Assembly: GCF_001425705.1 (NCBI RefSeq)
Contig: NZ_LMDC01000032.1
Location: forward strand, 38,747-102,746
Direction: 5' to 3'
DNA: 64,000 nucleotides
Source of the DNA: Pelomonas sp. Root1217
GTDB lineage: Bacteria; Pseudomonadota; Gammaproteobacteria; Burkholderiales; Burkholderiaceae_C
The translations under genes and the position numbers were made by a program. Under the pieces are notes generated by a model, which was given only the letters and a program-made list of their open reading frames with translations, did not search any database and was not told the origin of the DNA. Shown here in pieces: positions 24,405 through 33,206 of this stretch. Numbering within the stretch: the first letter of the stretch is position 1; each line of letters begins with the position of its first letter.

Positions 24405-25486
24405 GCGTGCTTGTCCAGTCGCGTGGCGCCGCCCAAGCCGAGCGCGAGCCGCCCCCCGGCGGGCAGCGCCAACGCTTGAGAAAGCGGCGGCAGGGCCGGG
24501 CCGGGCAGCACCGTGAGCGAGCTGCCTGCGCGCGTGACGAGCACTTGCCCCGCCTGGTTGGCCAACAGCACGCCCCCTTCGGGCAGCGCGCCGGCACTGA
24601 CCAGGCTGGCCGGTGGCGCGCCCTCGATCTGCCTCCAGCGCTGGCCGTCGTCGATCGAGCGCCAGGCTTGGCCGCGCAGGCCGGCAATCACCCACTCGCC
24701 GTCGCGCGTGGCACACGCCGCCAGCCAGGTACCGTTGTAGGGCGACGCGATGCGCGCGAAACGGCGCCCGTCGTCGGTGGAGCGCAGCAGCAGTCCCTGT
24801 TCGCCAGCGAGCAGCCAGGTGGACCCGCGCACGGCGATGGCGTACAGGTGCTGGCCCTTCGGGTTGTCCAGCCGGTCCAATGCCGCCGTCCAGCTGGCGC
24901 CGCCGTCGAGCGTCTCGAAGAACAGGCCGTAGGCGCCGACCACGGCGACGCGGTGGGCATCGACAACGTGCAGGTCCAGCAAGGGCTTGTCCGGACCGTC
25001 CTTGACCAGTTGCCCGGCCTCCCTGGCCAGCAGGGCACCGCGCGGGTCATCGCCAAAATTCGTGGCGGCGCTTGCCGCCGCCTGAGCCAGCCGAGCGCCA
25101 TCGGACTGCAGCACCCAGCGCTCGCCGCCGTCGCGCGTCGCCAGGATGACGCCCCCGTGACCGACGGCCCAGCCGTGGGCGGCGTCCGCAAACCGAACCG
25201 CGGTGAGGGTGACGCTGACCGGCACGCTGCGCGCCTGCCGCCAGTGGCCGCCACCATCGTCCGACAACGCGACTACGCCACGCTCGCCAACGGCGACGAC
25301 GCGCTCGCCAGCCAGCGCGCCGGCCAGCAGCACGGCCCGTTCGGGCCGGATCACGCTGCGCGCGGCGCGCGCGATGGCGCCGAAACGGCCCGCCTCGGCG
25401 GCCTGCGCCGGCACCAGTGCGGCTGCGCCGAGCGCCAGCACGCCACGGCGCGTCGGCCCAAGCACTTGCGAGTACATGTGCTGCAT
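24401..25486 (-). CDS. YCF48-type beta-propeller protein
   Basis: 361-residue exported protein. The N-terminus PTRRGVLALGAAALVPAQAA is a signal peptide with a twin-arginine look. After it come repeated blades of the YCF48/Hcf136 or BNR kind (for example VALSDDGGGHWRQA, ILATRDGGERWVLQ, FFETLDGGASWTAA, LLRSTDDGRRFARI, AWRSIDDGQRWRQI), spaced about 45 residues apart, predicting a seven-bladed propeller in the periplasm. Such proteins accompany RND transporters and DUF1302/DUF1329 pairs in hydrophobic-compound clusters. Starts 14 bp after the DUF1329 gene; a second ATG lies 9 bp further in. Confidence 0.88.
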   Translation of the reverse strand: MQHMYSQVLGPTRRGVLALGAAALVPAQAAEAGRFGAIARAARSVIRPERAVLLAGALAGERVVAVGERGVVALSDDGGGHWRQARSVPVSVTLTAVRFADAAHGWAVGHGGVILATRDGGERWVLQSDGARLAQAAASAATNFGDDPRGALLAREAGQLVKDGPDKPLLDLHVVDAHRVAVVGAYGLFFETLDGGASWTAALDRLDNPKGQHLYAIAVRGSTWLLAGEQGLLLRSTDDGRRFARIASPYNGTWLAACATRDGEWVIAGLRGQAWRSIDDGQRWRQIEGAPPASLVSAGALPEGGVLLANQAGQVLVTRAGSSLTVLPGPALPPLSQALALPAGGRLALGLGGATRLDKHA

Positions 25487-25500
25487 GGCTCGGATGACGC

Positions 25501-26862
25501 TCAACGCACGCCTTCGCCGGCCATGGCGTCGGGTGTGAAGACCACGTCCTTGTACGCAGGCATCGGCTTGTACGGTGTGCGGCGCTCGTTGAGCAGGCCG
25601 TTGATGTACGAGGCGCCGGAGGTCAGGTCGTAGACCCCCCAGGTGACGATGGCCGTGGCCGGCACGTCGCTCATGACGGTGGGCAGACCGAAGGGCACGC
25701 GGGCCACCTGTCCGTTGGCGTCGTAGCGTTCGGCAAGCACGGCCTGCCACGAGTCCTCGTCGATGTAGTAGCGGCTCTTTGGCGAGGTGTGGCGCTGGCC
25801 TGGCTTGAGCGTCGCCTCGACCACCCAGACGCGATGCAGCTCCCAGCGCACGTGGTCGGGACTCAGGAAGCGCGAGCCAAGCACGTCGGCGTCCTTGGCC
25901 GGGGTGTGGGTGCGGTTGCTGTTGTAGGGGATGAAGACCTCCTTCTTGCCCACCAGCTTCCAGTCGAAGCGGTCCAGCCGCGTGGCGAAGACCTCGACCT
26001 CGTCGAAGCTCGTGATGCCGGCGGAGAAGGGTGTCGGTGTGTCGCAGCAGGCGTTGGGCAGCTTGCGCACGCGCCGCTGGCCGGTGAGGTAGACCCACGA
26101 TGAAGTCTTGCTCTCGTCGAGGTTGAGTCGTCCGGTGATGGCCTCGCCCGCGCGGATGGCGGGGCCGCGCGTCAGCGAGCGGACCATCCAGTATTCGCCG
26201 GCAAATTTCTCGGCCGACGCATCCTTCGCGTAGTAGGGCATGGTGGTGTCGTTGGCACTGTCGCCGGCCAGCACCCAGCGCCCATCGGCGGACAGCTGGT
26301 AGCCGCGGAACTCCCAGTTCCAGGCCGTGCCGCGCCAGGCGAGCTTGTGGTTCCACATCACCTCGGCGCCGCTCTTGGGTAGCGGGAACGGCACGCCGCC
26401 GATGGCGCCCTTGGGCTGGGGGCCGGCCTCGCCGTCGATCAGGCTCGCCGAGATCGCGTTTTTGGCCGTCGCGTCGTAGACGGCCTGCGGCGCGATGGCG
26501 GTGCGATGGGTCTTGTAGACGTCGATGCGGAAGTCGGGGTACTTCAGCATCATGGCCTTGGTGCCATCGGTCAGGCGCGCCGCGTGTTGCGCCATCGATT
26601 TGGCGTCGATCGAGAACAGCGGCTTTTCGTCGGCGAACGGGTCCTGCCGGCGGCCGTCCGAAGTGATACCTGACTTTGCAGTCGCAGCGCCGGTCCACGC
26701 GGGAATCGTGCCCTCCTTGTTGCCGGCGCGCTCGGCGCCCATCGGCGTGAGCGTGCTCTTCAGCTGGGCCGCTTCTTCGGCGGTGACGCCGGCCATGGCC
26801 GGCGTGGCCATCAGTGCGGCTACCAGTGCAGCGGCCATGGGATGCAAGTTCATCGGAAACAT
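25501..26862 (-). CDS. DUF1329 periplasmic protein
   Basis: 453-residue protein with a signal peptide (MAAALVAALMATPAMAGVTA) and the typical DUF1329 body, including GNKEGTIPAWTG, the CCDTP segment (about 270) and the C-terminal YDLTSGASYINGLLNERRTP motif. DUF1329 proteins have a LolA/LolB-like fold expected to hold hydrophobic ligands and almost always sit beside a DUF1302 porin-like protein, as here (14 bp). Likely a periplasmic carrier that works with the RND transporter. The function of the family is not proven. Confidence 0.92.
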   Translation of the reverse strand: MFPMNLHPMAAALVAALMATPAMAGVTAEEAAQLKSTLTPMGAERAGNKEGTIPAWTGAATAKSGITSDGRRQDPFADEKPLFSIDAKSMAQHAARLTDGTKAMMLKYPDFRIDVYKTHRTAIAPQAVYDATAKNAISASLIDGEAGPQPKGAIGGVPFPLPKSGAEVMWNHKLAWRGTAWNWEFRGYQLSADGRWVLAGDSANDTTMPYYAKDASAEKFAGEYWMVRSLTRGPAIRAGEAITGRLNLDESKTSSWVYLTGQRRVRKLPNACCDTPTPFSAGITSFDEVEVFATRLDRFDWKLVGKKEVFIPYNSNRTHTPAKDADVLGSRFLSPDHVRWELHRVWVVEATLKPGQRHTSPKSRYYIDEDSWQAVLAERYDANGQVARVPFGLPTVMSDVPATAIVTWGVYDLTSGASYINGLLNERRTPYKPMPAYKDVVFTPDAMAGEGVR

Positions 26863-26876
26863 GGTTCGGCTCCGGG

Positions 26877-28535
26877 TCAGAAGGAATAGCGCAGCGAGGC
26901 GGCAACGAAGTCACGGTCGCGCAGCGCCTGCTTCCACGTGAAGGCGTTGGTAGCGGCATCGTTGAAAGTGGCGCCATCGCCGAAGAAGTGCGTGAAGCCG
27001 AGGCTGAAGCGCAGGCTGTCGCGCCAGCTGCCGTTGATGCCGATCGTGAAGTCGCCGCCGCCATCGGCCACCCACATGTTCGGATTGGTCATGGCCAACG
27101 GCCGCGACCCCTTCGGTGCCCAACCCAGCCCGATGGGCACACCCAGATCGATGCCCGGCAGCACGCCGCGGTACATGGGTTCCAGCACGAGGCGCAACGC
27201 CGCTCCGTCGCGCGTGCCGTTCGGGTCGAGCGCGGCGGCGTTCTTCGTCACCTTGAGCACGCGGTTCCATGCGACTTCGGCCACCAGCGTCGCCTCGCGC
27301 CACAGCGGCGTCCTCGGCAGCGTGGCGAGCGTCGACAGGTTGACATGCGCGGTGCGCCCGACGGCATACCCCGGGTTATCCGTGTTGTTCGTCGCCGGCG
27401 CCGACGTGAAGCTGCTGGTGTCGGCCCCCTGGGTGCTCGCCAGGTCCTGGTTGTGGCGAAGCGACACCTCGACGGCCACGTTGAAGTCGCCGAAGGTGCG
27501 GCTTGCGCTGGCGCCCAGTGCCGTGATGCCCTGGTGGTAGGCGAGGTAGCAGGCCCCAGGCACGGCGGTCGGGACCGGCACGGCCGGCGGCGTCAGCAGG
27601 ACGATGCGCGGCACGAGCTGCGCGGTCTTGTTGTGAAAGCGAATGGCGTAGAAGCCGAAGTCGGTCTCCTCGCCGCGCAGGCGCAACTGCAGGCCACCTT
27701 GGCCCGAGTTCCTGGGACGCAGATCGGCCTCATGGGGTGCGGCGGATGCCGGGCCGGTGAGGATGCGCTCGGCACCTTCGATCGCCAGGTCGGAACTCGA
27801 GAAGTAGCTGCCGACCGCCGGCACGCGGTTGGCGGCCCATGAGGTCTGGACGTACGCGCCCGCGCTGATGCGGTCGTTGACCTGTAGCTGCGCCGAGACC
27901 ATCGGCACCGGCCGGATCGCCTCCTTGAACTGCGTGCCCGGCACCGAAACCAGCTTCACCGCATCGACCGGCATCTGGCCGCCCGCGATGCCGTTGGCAC
28001 CGAAGAAGAGGCTCTCGCCCCACAGCAGCGAGTGGCGGCCGGCCCGCACGCTGGCGCTCATGTCACCGATGTCGAAGCGGCCGAACACGAAGGCATCGAG
28101 CACCTCGGCCTTGCGCCCATGCAGCTTGCGGGTGGCGTCGGTGAACTCGTTGGCCGGCACCGAGACCTGGTTCGGGAACGCCCCGCCGGGGAAACCGGGG
28201 TTGTCGTTGGTGGTGTTGTAGGCGCTGTCGTACCAAGCGGCGGCACTGAGGCGTGCACCCCATTGCTTGCGCCAGACCACGTCGGCCTCGGTGAGCCAGT
28301 CGAGCCGCTTGGAGATCAGCCCTTTGTCGAAGTTGCGGTCGCCGTCGTCGTTGTTCGGATTCGTCAGCAGCACAGGGTCGGCGTGCTTGAGTCGTGCAGC
28401 GGCGCTGAGCTTCACGGTGTTGTCCCAGCGCAGCGCGACGTCGGGATTGCCGACGTCGATTTCGCCTGCCTGCGCCTGCGGCGCGCCAAGCAACGCGGCG
28501 CACGCGGCGGCAAGCGTTGTGGTCGTCATCTTCAT
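26877..28535 (-). CDS. DUF1302 outer-membrane beta-barrel protein
   Basis: 552 residues. It has a signal peptide (LAAACAALLGAPQAQAGEID), then alternating amphipathic strands throughout and a C-terminal phenylalanine (AASLRYSF), the outer-membrane barrel signature. Family features include VALRWDNTVKLSAAARL near the N-terminus and RAGRHSLLWGESLFFG (about 160-175). DUF1302 proteins are taken to be outer-membrane channels for hydrophobic substrates. It is the first gene of operon 1. The start at 28535 follows GGAGACAGCCCA; an ATG 30 bp upstream is possible but would lengthen the signal peptide. The promoter is expected in the divergent spacer to the GntR gene. Confidence 0.92.
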   Translation of the reverse strand: MKMTTTTLAAACAALLGAPQAQAGEIDVGNPDVALRWDNTVKLSAAARLKHADPVLLTNPNNDDGDRNFDKGLISKRLDWLTEADVVWRKQWGARLSAAAWYDSAYNTTNDNPGFPGGAFPNQVSVPANEFTDATRKLHGRKAEVLDAFVFGRFDIGDMSASVRAGRHSLLWGESLFFGANGIAGGQMPVDAVKLVSVPGTQFKEAIRPVPMVSAQLQVNDRISAGAYVQTSWAANRVPAVGSYFSSSDLAIEGAERILTGPASAAPHEADLRPRNSGQGGLQLRLRGEETDFGFYAIRFHNKTAQLVPRIVLLTPPAVPVPTAVPGACYLAYHQGITALGASASRTFGDFNVAVEVSLRHNQDLASTQGADTSSFTSAPATNNTDNPGYAVGRTAHVNLSTLATLPRTPLWREATLVAEVAWNRVLKVTKNAAALDPNGTRDGAALRLVLEPMYRGVLPGIDLGVPIGLGWAPKGSRPLAMTNPNMWVADGGGDFTIGINGSWRDSLRFSLGFTHFFGDGATFNDAATNAFTWKQALRDRDFVAASLRYSF

Positions 28536-28601
28536 TGGGCTGTCTCCATGCGATCTTGTTTTCAACGGTGCTGAGGAAAATCGACGAATCGATTGCGGCG
28601 C

Positions 28602-28631
28602 ATGCTAGGTATCGGATCGTCGACAAACCAC
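28602..28631 (-). promoter_or_regulatory. Candidate promoter of operon 1
   Basis: On the minus strand GTGGTT is followed after 17 bp by CTAGCAT. The same layout, with CTAGTT in place of GTGGTT, occurs at 44982-45011 and 35443-35472. TAGCAT is a fair sigma-70 -10. The site is 67 bp upstream of the DUF1302 start and is overlooked by the divergent GntR gene. Confidence 0.5.
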
Positions 28632-28712
28632 GGTGGAATCGACTGGTCCAAATGAACGATGTGCGCGGCGGGCAGATCCGGCCAAATCGCGGCCTTGCTT
28701 GTCGATCGCCCC

Positions 28713-29396
28713 ATGGAACTTCCGCCGATCGCTGCGTCCGCGCGCAGCCTCACTTCAATCGCCTTCGAGCGGCTTCGGTCCGACATCCTCGGCGGCGAGT
28801 TGCTGCCCCGTGAACGGCTGCCCATCCAGGCGCTGAGCGAGCGCTATCAAGTCGGAGCCACCGCAATCCGCGAGGCGCTGTCGCGTCTGGTTCCCGAAGG
28901 ACTGGTCGCCTGTGCAGACCAGCGTGGCTTCAGCGTGACGTCGGTTTCTCGAGCCGACTTGCTCGACCTGACCGAGACCCGCGTGCGCATCGAGCAGATG
29001 GCCTTGCAGTTGGCCATCGAACACGGCGACATCGAGTGGGAGTCGCGCCTGCTGAGCGCCTTCCACAGGCTGTCGCGCGCACCGGCGCCGACCTCGCCGG
29101 AACTGGCCACCCAATGGTCGGCGGTGCACCGTGCCTTCCACGAGACGCTGGTTGGCGGGTGCTCGTCGTCGTGGACCCTGCGGCTGTGCACGCTGCTGTA
29201 CGACAAGTCGGAGCGCTACCGCAACCTCGCCAAACAGACGACACGTGAACGCGGGCGCGACGTGGCAGCCGAGCACCAAAGCCTGATGGACGCTGCGATG
29301 TCGCGCAACGCGGGCCTCGCGTGCCAACTGCTCCGTGCCCACTTCAACGAGACGACCGAGATCATCCTGGCCGGAGGCCTCGTCGGGGACGAGTAG
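28713..29396 (+). CDS. GntR/FadR-type transcriptional regulator
   Basis: 227-residue regulator. A winged-helix GntR domain (about residues 10-75: FERLRSDILGGELLPRERLP, then ATAIREALSRLVPEGLV) is followed by an FCD-type all-helical ligand-binding domain (about 85-220). FCD metal-site candidates are acidic and histidine residues in the second half (WSAVHRAFHETL, AEHQSLMDA). FadR-subfamily regulators usually sense acyclic or aromatic acids and repress the divergent catabolic operon. Operon 1 starts 178 bp away on the other strand, so it is the natural target. The ATG at 28713 was preferred to one 54 bp upstream because the upstream residues are not family-like. Confidence 0.88.
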   Translation: MELPPIAASARSLTSIAFERLRSDILGGELLPRERLPIQALSERYQVGATAIREALSRLVPEGLVACADQRGFSVTSVSRADLLDLTETRVRIEQMALQLAIEHGDIEWESRLLSAFHRLSRAPAPTSPELATQWSAVHRAFHETLVGGCSSSWTLRLCTLLYDKSERYRNLAKQTTRERGRDVAAEHQSLMDAAMSRNAGLACQLLRAHFNETTEIILAGGLVGDE

Positions 29397-29427
29397 CCAG
29401 AGCCGTTCTGCACACATGGAGACAACA

Positions 29428-30618
29428 ATGAGAACGACAACGAAGAGCGGCATCGGCCGGCTCGTGCTGATGACCAGCCACTGCGCCGGCATGGTGGACA
29501 TGGTGGCGCTGCCGCTTTGGGTGGGGACCTTGGTCGCCACCTATTTGCTTGACCCTCAACAGGCAGGCGGTCTGGTCACGCTGTTTCTGCTTGGCGCCGT
29601 CGTGGCGAGCTTGTTTTTGGCGCCACGCTTCAATCGGATCGACGGCCGCCTGGCCGCCACGGTCGGATTCGCCGTTGCTTCGGCGTGCTTCTTTGCATCG
29701 GCGACCTTGCGACGCTTCGACCTGCTCGCGTTGCTGCATGCGGTCGGTGGCGTCGCAGCCGGTGCCGGGCTATCTTTCACGCACGGCACGATCGGTCGCA
29801 GCGCGAATCCACATCGCCTGTTCGGCATGGCCGGCATGGCACTCGGCGTCTTCGCGGTGCTGCTGCTCGGGGCCGCGCCCCAGTTGATGATGCGCTTCGG
29901 TGGGGCGGCGCTCTTCTACGCCTTGGGCGTGGCGATGGCTATCGCGGCGCTGCTTGCGGCCTGGCGCTTCCCGGTGGCCGATGCCGAGACGCAGGCGTCA
30001 CGATCGTTTCGTGAATCGGGAGCGAGGCTCCCGTCGCGCGTGTGGTTCGGCATTGCCGGCATCGGGGCCATGGCACTCGTGCAGGCGATGGTGTACAGCT
30101 TCCTCGAGCGCATGGGCTCGGAACGCGGATTCGGCACCGCTACGCTGACTGCGCTGCTGGTCGCCATCGGCTTTGTGAATATGTTTCCAAGTGGCCTGGC
30201 AGCGTTCCTGGAGCGTCGACTCAATGCAACGATCGTGCTCTGCGCCGGGCCGGCGATTCAGGGCGTTCTGGCGCTCACGATCGCCCTCAGCCACGCGGTG
30301 GCGCCGTTCGCCGTCGCCGCTTCGGTGTTCGTCGCAGTGATGTTGTTCACCCACACATTCGCCTTTGGCACGCTCGCCCGGATGGACGTCACAGGCCGCG
30401 TGGTCGCCGCCACGCCGGCGATGGTGATGATCGGCTCAGCCATCGGCCCGGTGCTGGGTGGCACCTTGGCGAAGCTGTCGGGCTATGAGGCGCTTGGGCT
30501 TGCGGGCGCCGCGTTCGACGTCATGGCCCTGGTCTGTTTCTGGTGCCTGACGCGCGCGCCGCGCTCTGGTGATCTGGAACTTGCCCGTCACGAGACTCAA
30601 GGTGCGAGCAGTTCCTAG
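29428..30618 (+). CDS. MFS transporter
   Basis: About 396 residues with roughly twelve hydrophobic helices in two halves. The loop after helix 2 carries FNRIDGRLAAT, a degenerate version of the MFS A-motif. The ATG at 29428 is preceded by GGAGACAACA at good spacing; an ATG at 29416 is the alternative. It follows the GntR gene by about 30 bp and is probably co-transcribed with it. Likely moves an aromatic acid or an intermediate of the pathway. Convergent with operon 2: its stop is 14 bp from the end of the FAH gene. Confidence 0.85.
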   Translation: MRTTTKSGIGRLVLMTSHCAGMVDMVALPLWVGTLVATYLLDPQQAGGLVTLFLLGAVVASLFLAPRFNRIDGRLAATVGFAVASACFFASATLRRFDLLALLHAVGGVAAGAGLSFTHGTIGRSANPHRLFGMAGMALGVFAVLLLGAAPQLMMRFGGAALFYALGVAMAIAALLAAWRFPVADAETQASRSFRESGARLPSRVWFGIAGIGAMALVQAMVYSFLERMGSERGFGTATLTALLVAIGFVNMFPSGLAAFLERRLNATIVLCAGPAIQGVLALTIALSHAVAPFAVAASVFVAVMLFTHTFAFGTLARMDVTGRVVAATPAMVMIGSAIGPVLGGTLAKLSGYEALGLAGAAFDVMALVCFWCLTRAPRSGDLELARHETQGASSS

Positions 30619-30631
30619 ACATCGGCGAACC

Positions 30632-31492
30632 TCACGCGTCGTTGCGCAGCTCCTTCCGGCAGACGTTCCTCAGCGTACCGACATTTGTGATCTCAACTTC
30701 CACGACATCGCCATCGCTCAGCCAACTCGGGGGTTGGCGTTTCGCACCAACGCCACCTGGCGTGCCCGAAACAATGACGTCACCCGGATACAGCGTCATG
30801 AAGGTCGAGCAGTACTCGATCAATTTGGGGATAGGAAACAGCATTTGGGAAGTCGTGGCGGTCTGCCTTACCTCGCCATTCACTCGGGTCTCCAGTGTCA
30901 GTACCCGATCATCCGGCAGTTCATCCAGCGTAATCAGTGCCGGCCCAAAGGCGCCCGTTTTCGGGAAATTCTTGCCCGGTCCAAACTGATGCGTGTGGTA
31001 TTGCCAATCGCGCACTGTTCCTTCGTTGAAACAGGACACGCCGGCAACATGACGCCAAGCCTGCGATTCTGAAATACGCCGACCCTCCTTACCAATAATG
31101 ACAGCGAGTTCGCCCTCATAGTCAAACTGGCTTGATTCCTGCGGAATCACCAGAGCCGCGCCATGCGCCTGCAAGGACTCGGCCACACGCATGAATATCG
31201 TTGGATAGTCGACCTTCGGTCTCTTAGTCTCGACCCGGTGGTCTTCGTAGTTGAGGCCCACGCAAAGTATGTTTCGCGGATTGGGTATCACGGGGTTCAA
31301 CCGAACATCCGCGAGCGCAAAGTCAGGCGCCTCGTCGCAGTATTTCGCCGCCTGCTCGAGCAAGTCGTTGGCCAACAGAGTTTTCAGGTCCTGCGCATGG
31401 GCTCCCAGGCGTTGTGGCAAGTCGATGATTCCGTCGCTCACCCAAAGACCGCATGAGGCCACCCCATCGCGGGAATACGAAATGAGTTTCAT
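30632..31492 (-). CDS. Fumarylacetoacetate hydrolase family protein (second copy)
   Basis: 286-residue FAH-fold enzyme, last gene of operon 2. It has LCVGLNYEDHRVET, the metal-binding segment FDYEGELAVIIGKEGRRIS, and VSGTPGGVGAKRQPPSWL near the end, closer to the fumarylpyruvate/acylpyruvate hydrolase pattern (SGTPGGVG) than the copy at 20125-20994 (ATGTCANVG). It should hydrolyse a ring-cleavage product. Its base composition is noticeably less GC-rich than the neighbouring SDR and monooxygenase genes, a property shared with the VOC gene next to it, hinting at separate acquisition of this two-gene piece. Confidence 0.9.
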   Translation of the reverse strand: MKLISYSRDGVASCGLWVSDGIIDLPQRLGAHAQDLKTLLANDLLEQAAKYCDEAPDFALADVRLNPVIPNPRNILCVGLNYEDHRVETKRPKVDYPTIFMRVAESLQAHGAALVIPQESSQFDYEGELAVIIGKEGRRISESQAWRHVAGVSCFNEGTVRDWQYHTHQFGPGKNFPKTGAFGPALITLDELPDDRVLTLETRVNGEVRQTATTSQMLFPIPKLIEYCSTFMTLYPGDVIVSGTPGGVGAKRQPPSWLSDGDVVEVEITNVGTLRNVCRKELRNDA

Positions 31493-31533
31493 ATTTCTAA
31501 GTTCCTTAACTATCGATCAATGGGCTTAATGGC

Positions 31534-32358
31534 CTAACTACGCATGATGGCCGACCCCCAGAGATTGAGGGTGCGGGGTTCATGGCGCCAACGTCCGGCC
31601 TCGCGATCTTCCGGGCACTTCTCAAGATCGCATGAAATCTCTGCCAGATTGCCATCAGGGTCGCGCACCATGAAAAACGTGTCATTCCCAGGGCCATGGC
31701 GGCCAATACCCCAAGCCAACTCATGGCGTGCCTTGCTCATGTGGTCCGCCCAATCTCTGAGGCCGTTCCAATCCGAGCTTTCGCAAGAGAAATGATCAAA
31801 ACTGGTAGCGGGCGCTCGGAACACAGCCAGAGCGTGGTGTTCATCATCGGTCCGGAGGAACACAGCGCTCACATCGCCTTTGTCGTCATACACCCAGTCT
31901 GACGGGACGAATCCAAGCTCATGAATGTAGAAATCCGCCAGTTCAGCCGGTTTAGGAGACCGAACGGCGTAGTGCTGCAATCGCGCGGGAAGTCGACCGC
32001 CCACAACCGGAGAATGCGGGCCTCCACAACGAAAACGCAAATGGCAGCCTGTGGGATCCGTTAATACAACGCAATCACCCTCCTCGTCGCTGCTACGCAC
32101 GAATCCAACGCCTCGGCGTATCAGACCTTCCGTGAATCGGGCGAAGTCGTCTGTTTCGGCAAACTGCCAGTGCGCTTCCAGCAATTGGTTGGGCCTACCT
32201 GCTTTCAGCCAGATCGACCTCTGGCCGGCCTCGCAGCGATGCATCTCTCCGACGCGACTGAGCTCATAGCCAAATGCGTCCCTGTAAAAGGCGGACACGC
32301 ACTCCGCCTGACTGGAAGCCAAAACCAGACGTTTCAGCGTGGCGCCGATGGTCAACAT
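31534..32358 (-). CDS. VOC-family dioxygenase with altered active site
   Basis: 274 residues with two vicinal-oxygen-chelate modules. Metal ligands expected of type I extradiol dioxygenases can be placed: His in LQHYAVRS, His in FDHFSCES and Glu in NLAEISCD. The second-sphere His is present (GIGRHGPGN), but where the family has a catalytic Tyr (Y-x-RDP) this protein has Met (FFMVRDPDG). It may therefore have unusual substrate preference or a changed reaction. Shorter than the operon 1 enzyme (310). Composition is less GC-rich than the surrounding genes. It lies 17 bp after the SDR gene and precedes the FAH gene. Confidence 0.85.
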   Translation of the reverse strand: MLTIGATLKRLVLASSQAECVSAFYRDAFGYELSRVGEMHRCEAGQRSIWLKAGRPNQLLEAHWQFAETDDFARFTEGLIRRGVGFVRSSDEEGDCVVLTDPTGCHLRFRCGGPHSPVVGGRLPARLQHYAVRSPKPAELADFYIHELGFVPSDWVYDDKGDVSAVFLRTDDEHHALAVFRAPATSFDHFSCESSDWNGLRDWADHMSKARHELAWGIGRHGPGNDTFFMVRDPDGNLAEISCDLEKCPEDREAGRWRHEPRTLNLWGSAIMRS

Positions 32359-32375
32359 ACTGGCCTTTCAGGGCG

Positions 32376-33173
32376 TCAGATGCCGCCGTCGATCACCAGG
32401 TTGACCCCGGTGATGAAGTCGGCACTGGGACTCGCGAGGAAAGTCACTGCCGCGGCGATATCCATGGGGCGACCGATGCGCGGCACGCTCTGACGGAAGA
32501 TGTCGACGGCGATCTTTCGCTCGTGGGCCTGCCACCCGCCCTCCATCTTCAGCTCTGCGGCGATGCTCACCAGCTCGTTATCCGACCCGGGCGTGTGGAT
32601 GATCCCGGCGCTGATCGCATTGGCCGTGACGCCGGTGCCTGCGAGGCTGCGCGAGAGGCTGCGCGACAGGTTGATCTCGGCAGCCTTGGCCGCTTGGTAG
32701 TCGGGGAAATGCGGCGGCTGATGCAAGGCCACCGCACTGGCGATTTGTATCACCCGTCCCCAGCTGCGCTCGGTCATGGCCGGCACCAGCCTACGAATCA
32801 ACGTAGCGGTGCCCACGACGTTCTGCTTGTAGGTCTCGATCCAGGTGTGCTCGTCGGTATGGAACCAACCGTCGCGCGTCCAGGGTCCGTGACGTCCTCC
32901 GGCGTTGTTGACGAGGATATCCACGCCGCCCAGGTCCAGTACCTGTTGAGCCACGGCGTCGGCTTGACCGGGCAACTTCAAGTCGCCCAGCACTTCATCG
33001 GCCTTGCCGCCCTGTTCGCGGATAGCAGCGGCGGTGCGAGCGGTGCGCGCGGCATCCCGGCCGTGCACGATGACATGGGCGCCGGCGCTGGCCAACGACA
33101 TCGCGATGCATTCGCCGATGCCCGAGCTGCTACCAGTGACGAGGGCGCGACGTTGAGAAAGATCGAGGTTCAT
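32376..33173 (-). CDS. Short-chain dehydrogenase/reductase
   Basis: 265-residue classical SDR. It has the NAD(P)-binding motif TGSSSGIG (about residues 13-20), NNAGG (about 90), and the catalytic Ser in IASAV with YQAAK (Tyr and Lys of the YxxxK motif). HGRDA after the second strand (Arg rather than Asp/Glu) suggests NADP use. Within operon 2 it probably oxidises or reduces an alcohol/ketone intermediate such as a ring dihydrodiol or side-chain alcohol; the exact step cannot be told from sequence. Confidence 0.9.
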   Translation of the reverse strand: MNLDLSQRRALVTGSSSGIGECIAMSLASAGAHVIVHGRDAARTARTAAAIREQGGKADEVLGDLKLPGQADAVAQQVLDLGGVDILVNNAGGRHGPWTRDGWFHTDEHTWIETYKQNVVGTATLIRRLVPAMTERSWGRVIQIASAVALHQPPHFPDYQAAKAAEINLSRSLSRSLAGTGVTANAISAGIIHTPGSDNELVSIAAELKMEGGWQAHERKIAVDIFRQSVPRIGRPMDIAAAVTFLASPSADFITGVNLVIDGGI

Positions 33174-33206
33174 GAAGGTGGGAAAGGTGAAACCTAAGGG
33201 GCAGGC

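Noticed and set aside
22512..24479. 655-codon plus-strand frame opposite the RND transporter
   Set aside because: Glutamine/histidine/arginine-rich shadow of a clear membrane protein gene.
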